From assembly GCA_050181375.1 (NCBI GenBank), contig JBFXDF010000010.1, positions 1 through 32,620 on the forward strand: a stretch of DNA of 32,620 bases. Direction: 5' to 3'. The notes under the pieces are model-generated. The model worked only from the letters and a program-made list of their open reading frames with translations. It was not told where the DNA came from and searched no databases. Position numbers and translations under genes: made by a program. The DNA comes from DATARH01 sp050181375. GTDB lineage: Bacteria > Pseudomonadota > Alphaproteobacteria > ATCC43930 > CGMCC-115725. Positions 32,396 through 32,620 of this stretch are shown here, one piece after another. Each line of letters begins with the position of its first letter. The stretch's first letter is position 1.

Positions 32396-32620
32396 CTACT
32401 CCGGAACGGTGCCGCGACAGGCCCAGGCCACGGCGGCAAACGAGCGCGGGCCGTCGGGTCTGCCGGCAAGGTAGGCATGCCGCACGTGGTCCCTTAATGC
32501 CGCGCGGGCCGGTTCGGTCAGGCTCGCGAGAAGCTGACCGGGCGGCCCTTCGCCGGTCGTGAACGGCGACCAGTAATCGTCAAACGATGCGAATTCCATA
32601 CGGATCAGAAGGCTGGTTTG
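32396..32620 (-). CDS. C-terminal part of a SAM-dependent methyltransferase (partial)
   Basis: The minus strand is open from the window edge to the stop at 32396, so the gene is cut at its 5' end; about 74 codons are visible. The sequence FASFDDYWSPFTTGEGPPGQLLASL, then RAALRDHVRHAYLAG and GPRSFAAVAWACRGTVPE, matches the C-terminal end of UbiE/class I methyltransferases of the group that ends DYWxPFxxGxGP...ArAWAvkGxvP. The methyl donor site would lie outside the window. The in-frame ATG at 32599 is internal, not the start. Confidence 0.7.
   Translation of the reverse strand, partial: QTSLLIRMEFASFDDYWSPFTTGEGPPGQLLASLTEPARAALRDHVRHAYLAGRPDGPRSFAAVAWACRGTVPE

Noticed and set aside
1..32620. 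CRISPR arrays, prophage or transposon genes
   Set aside because: No regularly spaced direct repeats and no integrase, transposase or phage structural ORF were found.

Overview
This is high-GC chromosomal DNA that looks alphaproteobacterial. The support is a type 2 (short) ArgC, an alphaproteobacterial-style CCA-adding enzyme, a sigma-32-like promoter in front of clpB, a perfect match to the Irr/ICE iron-control palindrome, and the usual hairpin intergenic repeats of this class. A PEP-CTERM protein implies an exosortase elsewhere in the genome. I cannot place the order with confidence; Rhodospirillales-like or Hyphomicrobiales-like are both possible. I see no integrase, transposase, CRISPR array, rRNA or tRNA.

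Layout. 1-6000: scattered catabolic enzymes (SMP-30 lactonase, HpcH/HpaI aldolase, amidohydrolase, luciferase-like monooxygenase) interrupted by three small secreted proteins, one with clearly lower GC than its surroundings. 6000-9700: a secreted PEP-CTERM beta-propeller protein, an HExxH protein reminiscent of EpmC, a small convergent ORF and a BrkB-family membrane protein. 9700-12450 (minus): MoaB, a sirtuin with altered signature motifs, and an MFS transporter directly upstream of it. 12500-15800: a TauD-type dioxygenase divergent from a dienelactone hydrolase, then an O6-alkylguanine-DNA alkyltransferase and a HAD phosphatase. 15947-23184 (minus): a complete dipeptide/oligopeptide ABC importer operon with two tandem paralogous binding proteins, two permeases and two ATPases. 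23553-26830 (minus): argC with a terminator placed between its upstream leader and its start codon, cca, and a second luciferase-like oxidoreductase. 27084-31161 (minus): clpB and RNase D, separated by hairpin repeats. 31393 to the end: a Prx5-type peroxiredoxin behind the Irr-like box, a tiny membrane protein, and the 3' end of a probable SAM-dependent methyltransferase cut by the window edge.

Most of the window is housekeeping or ordinary catabolic DNA, and I did not find one clear new multi-gene system. The best leads are regulatory (the Irr-like box on the peroxiredoxin, the possible argC attenuator) and enzymatic (the degenerate sirtuin paired with an MFS transporter, the EpmC-like HEIAH protein, the duplicated binding protein). 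All calls come from reading the sequence; no database search was run.
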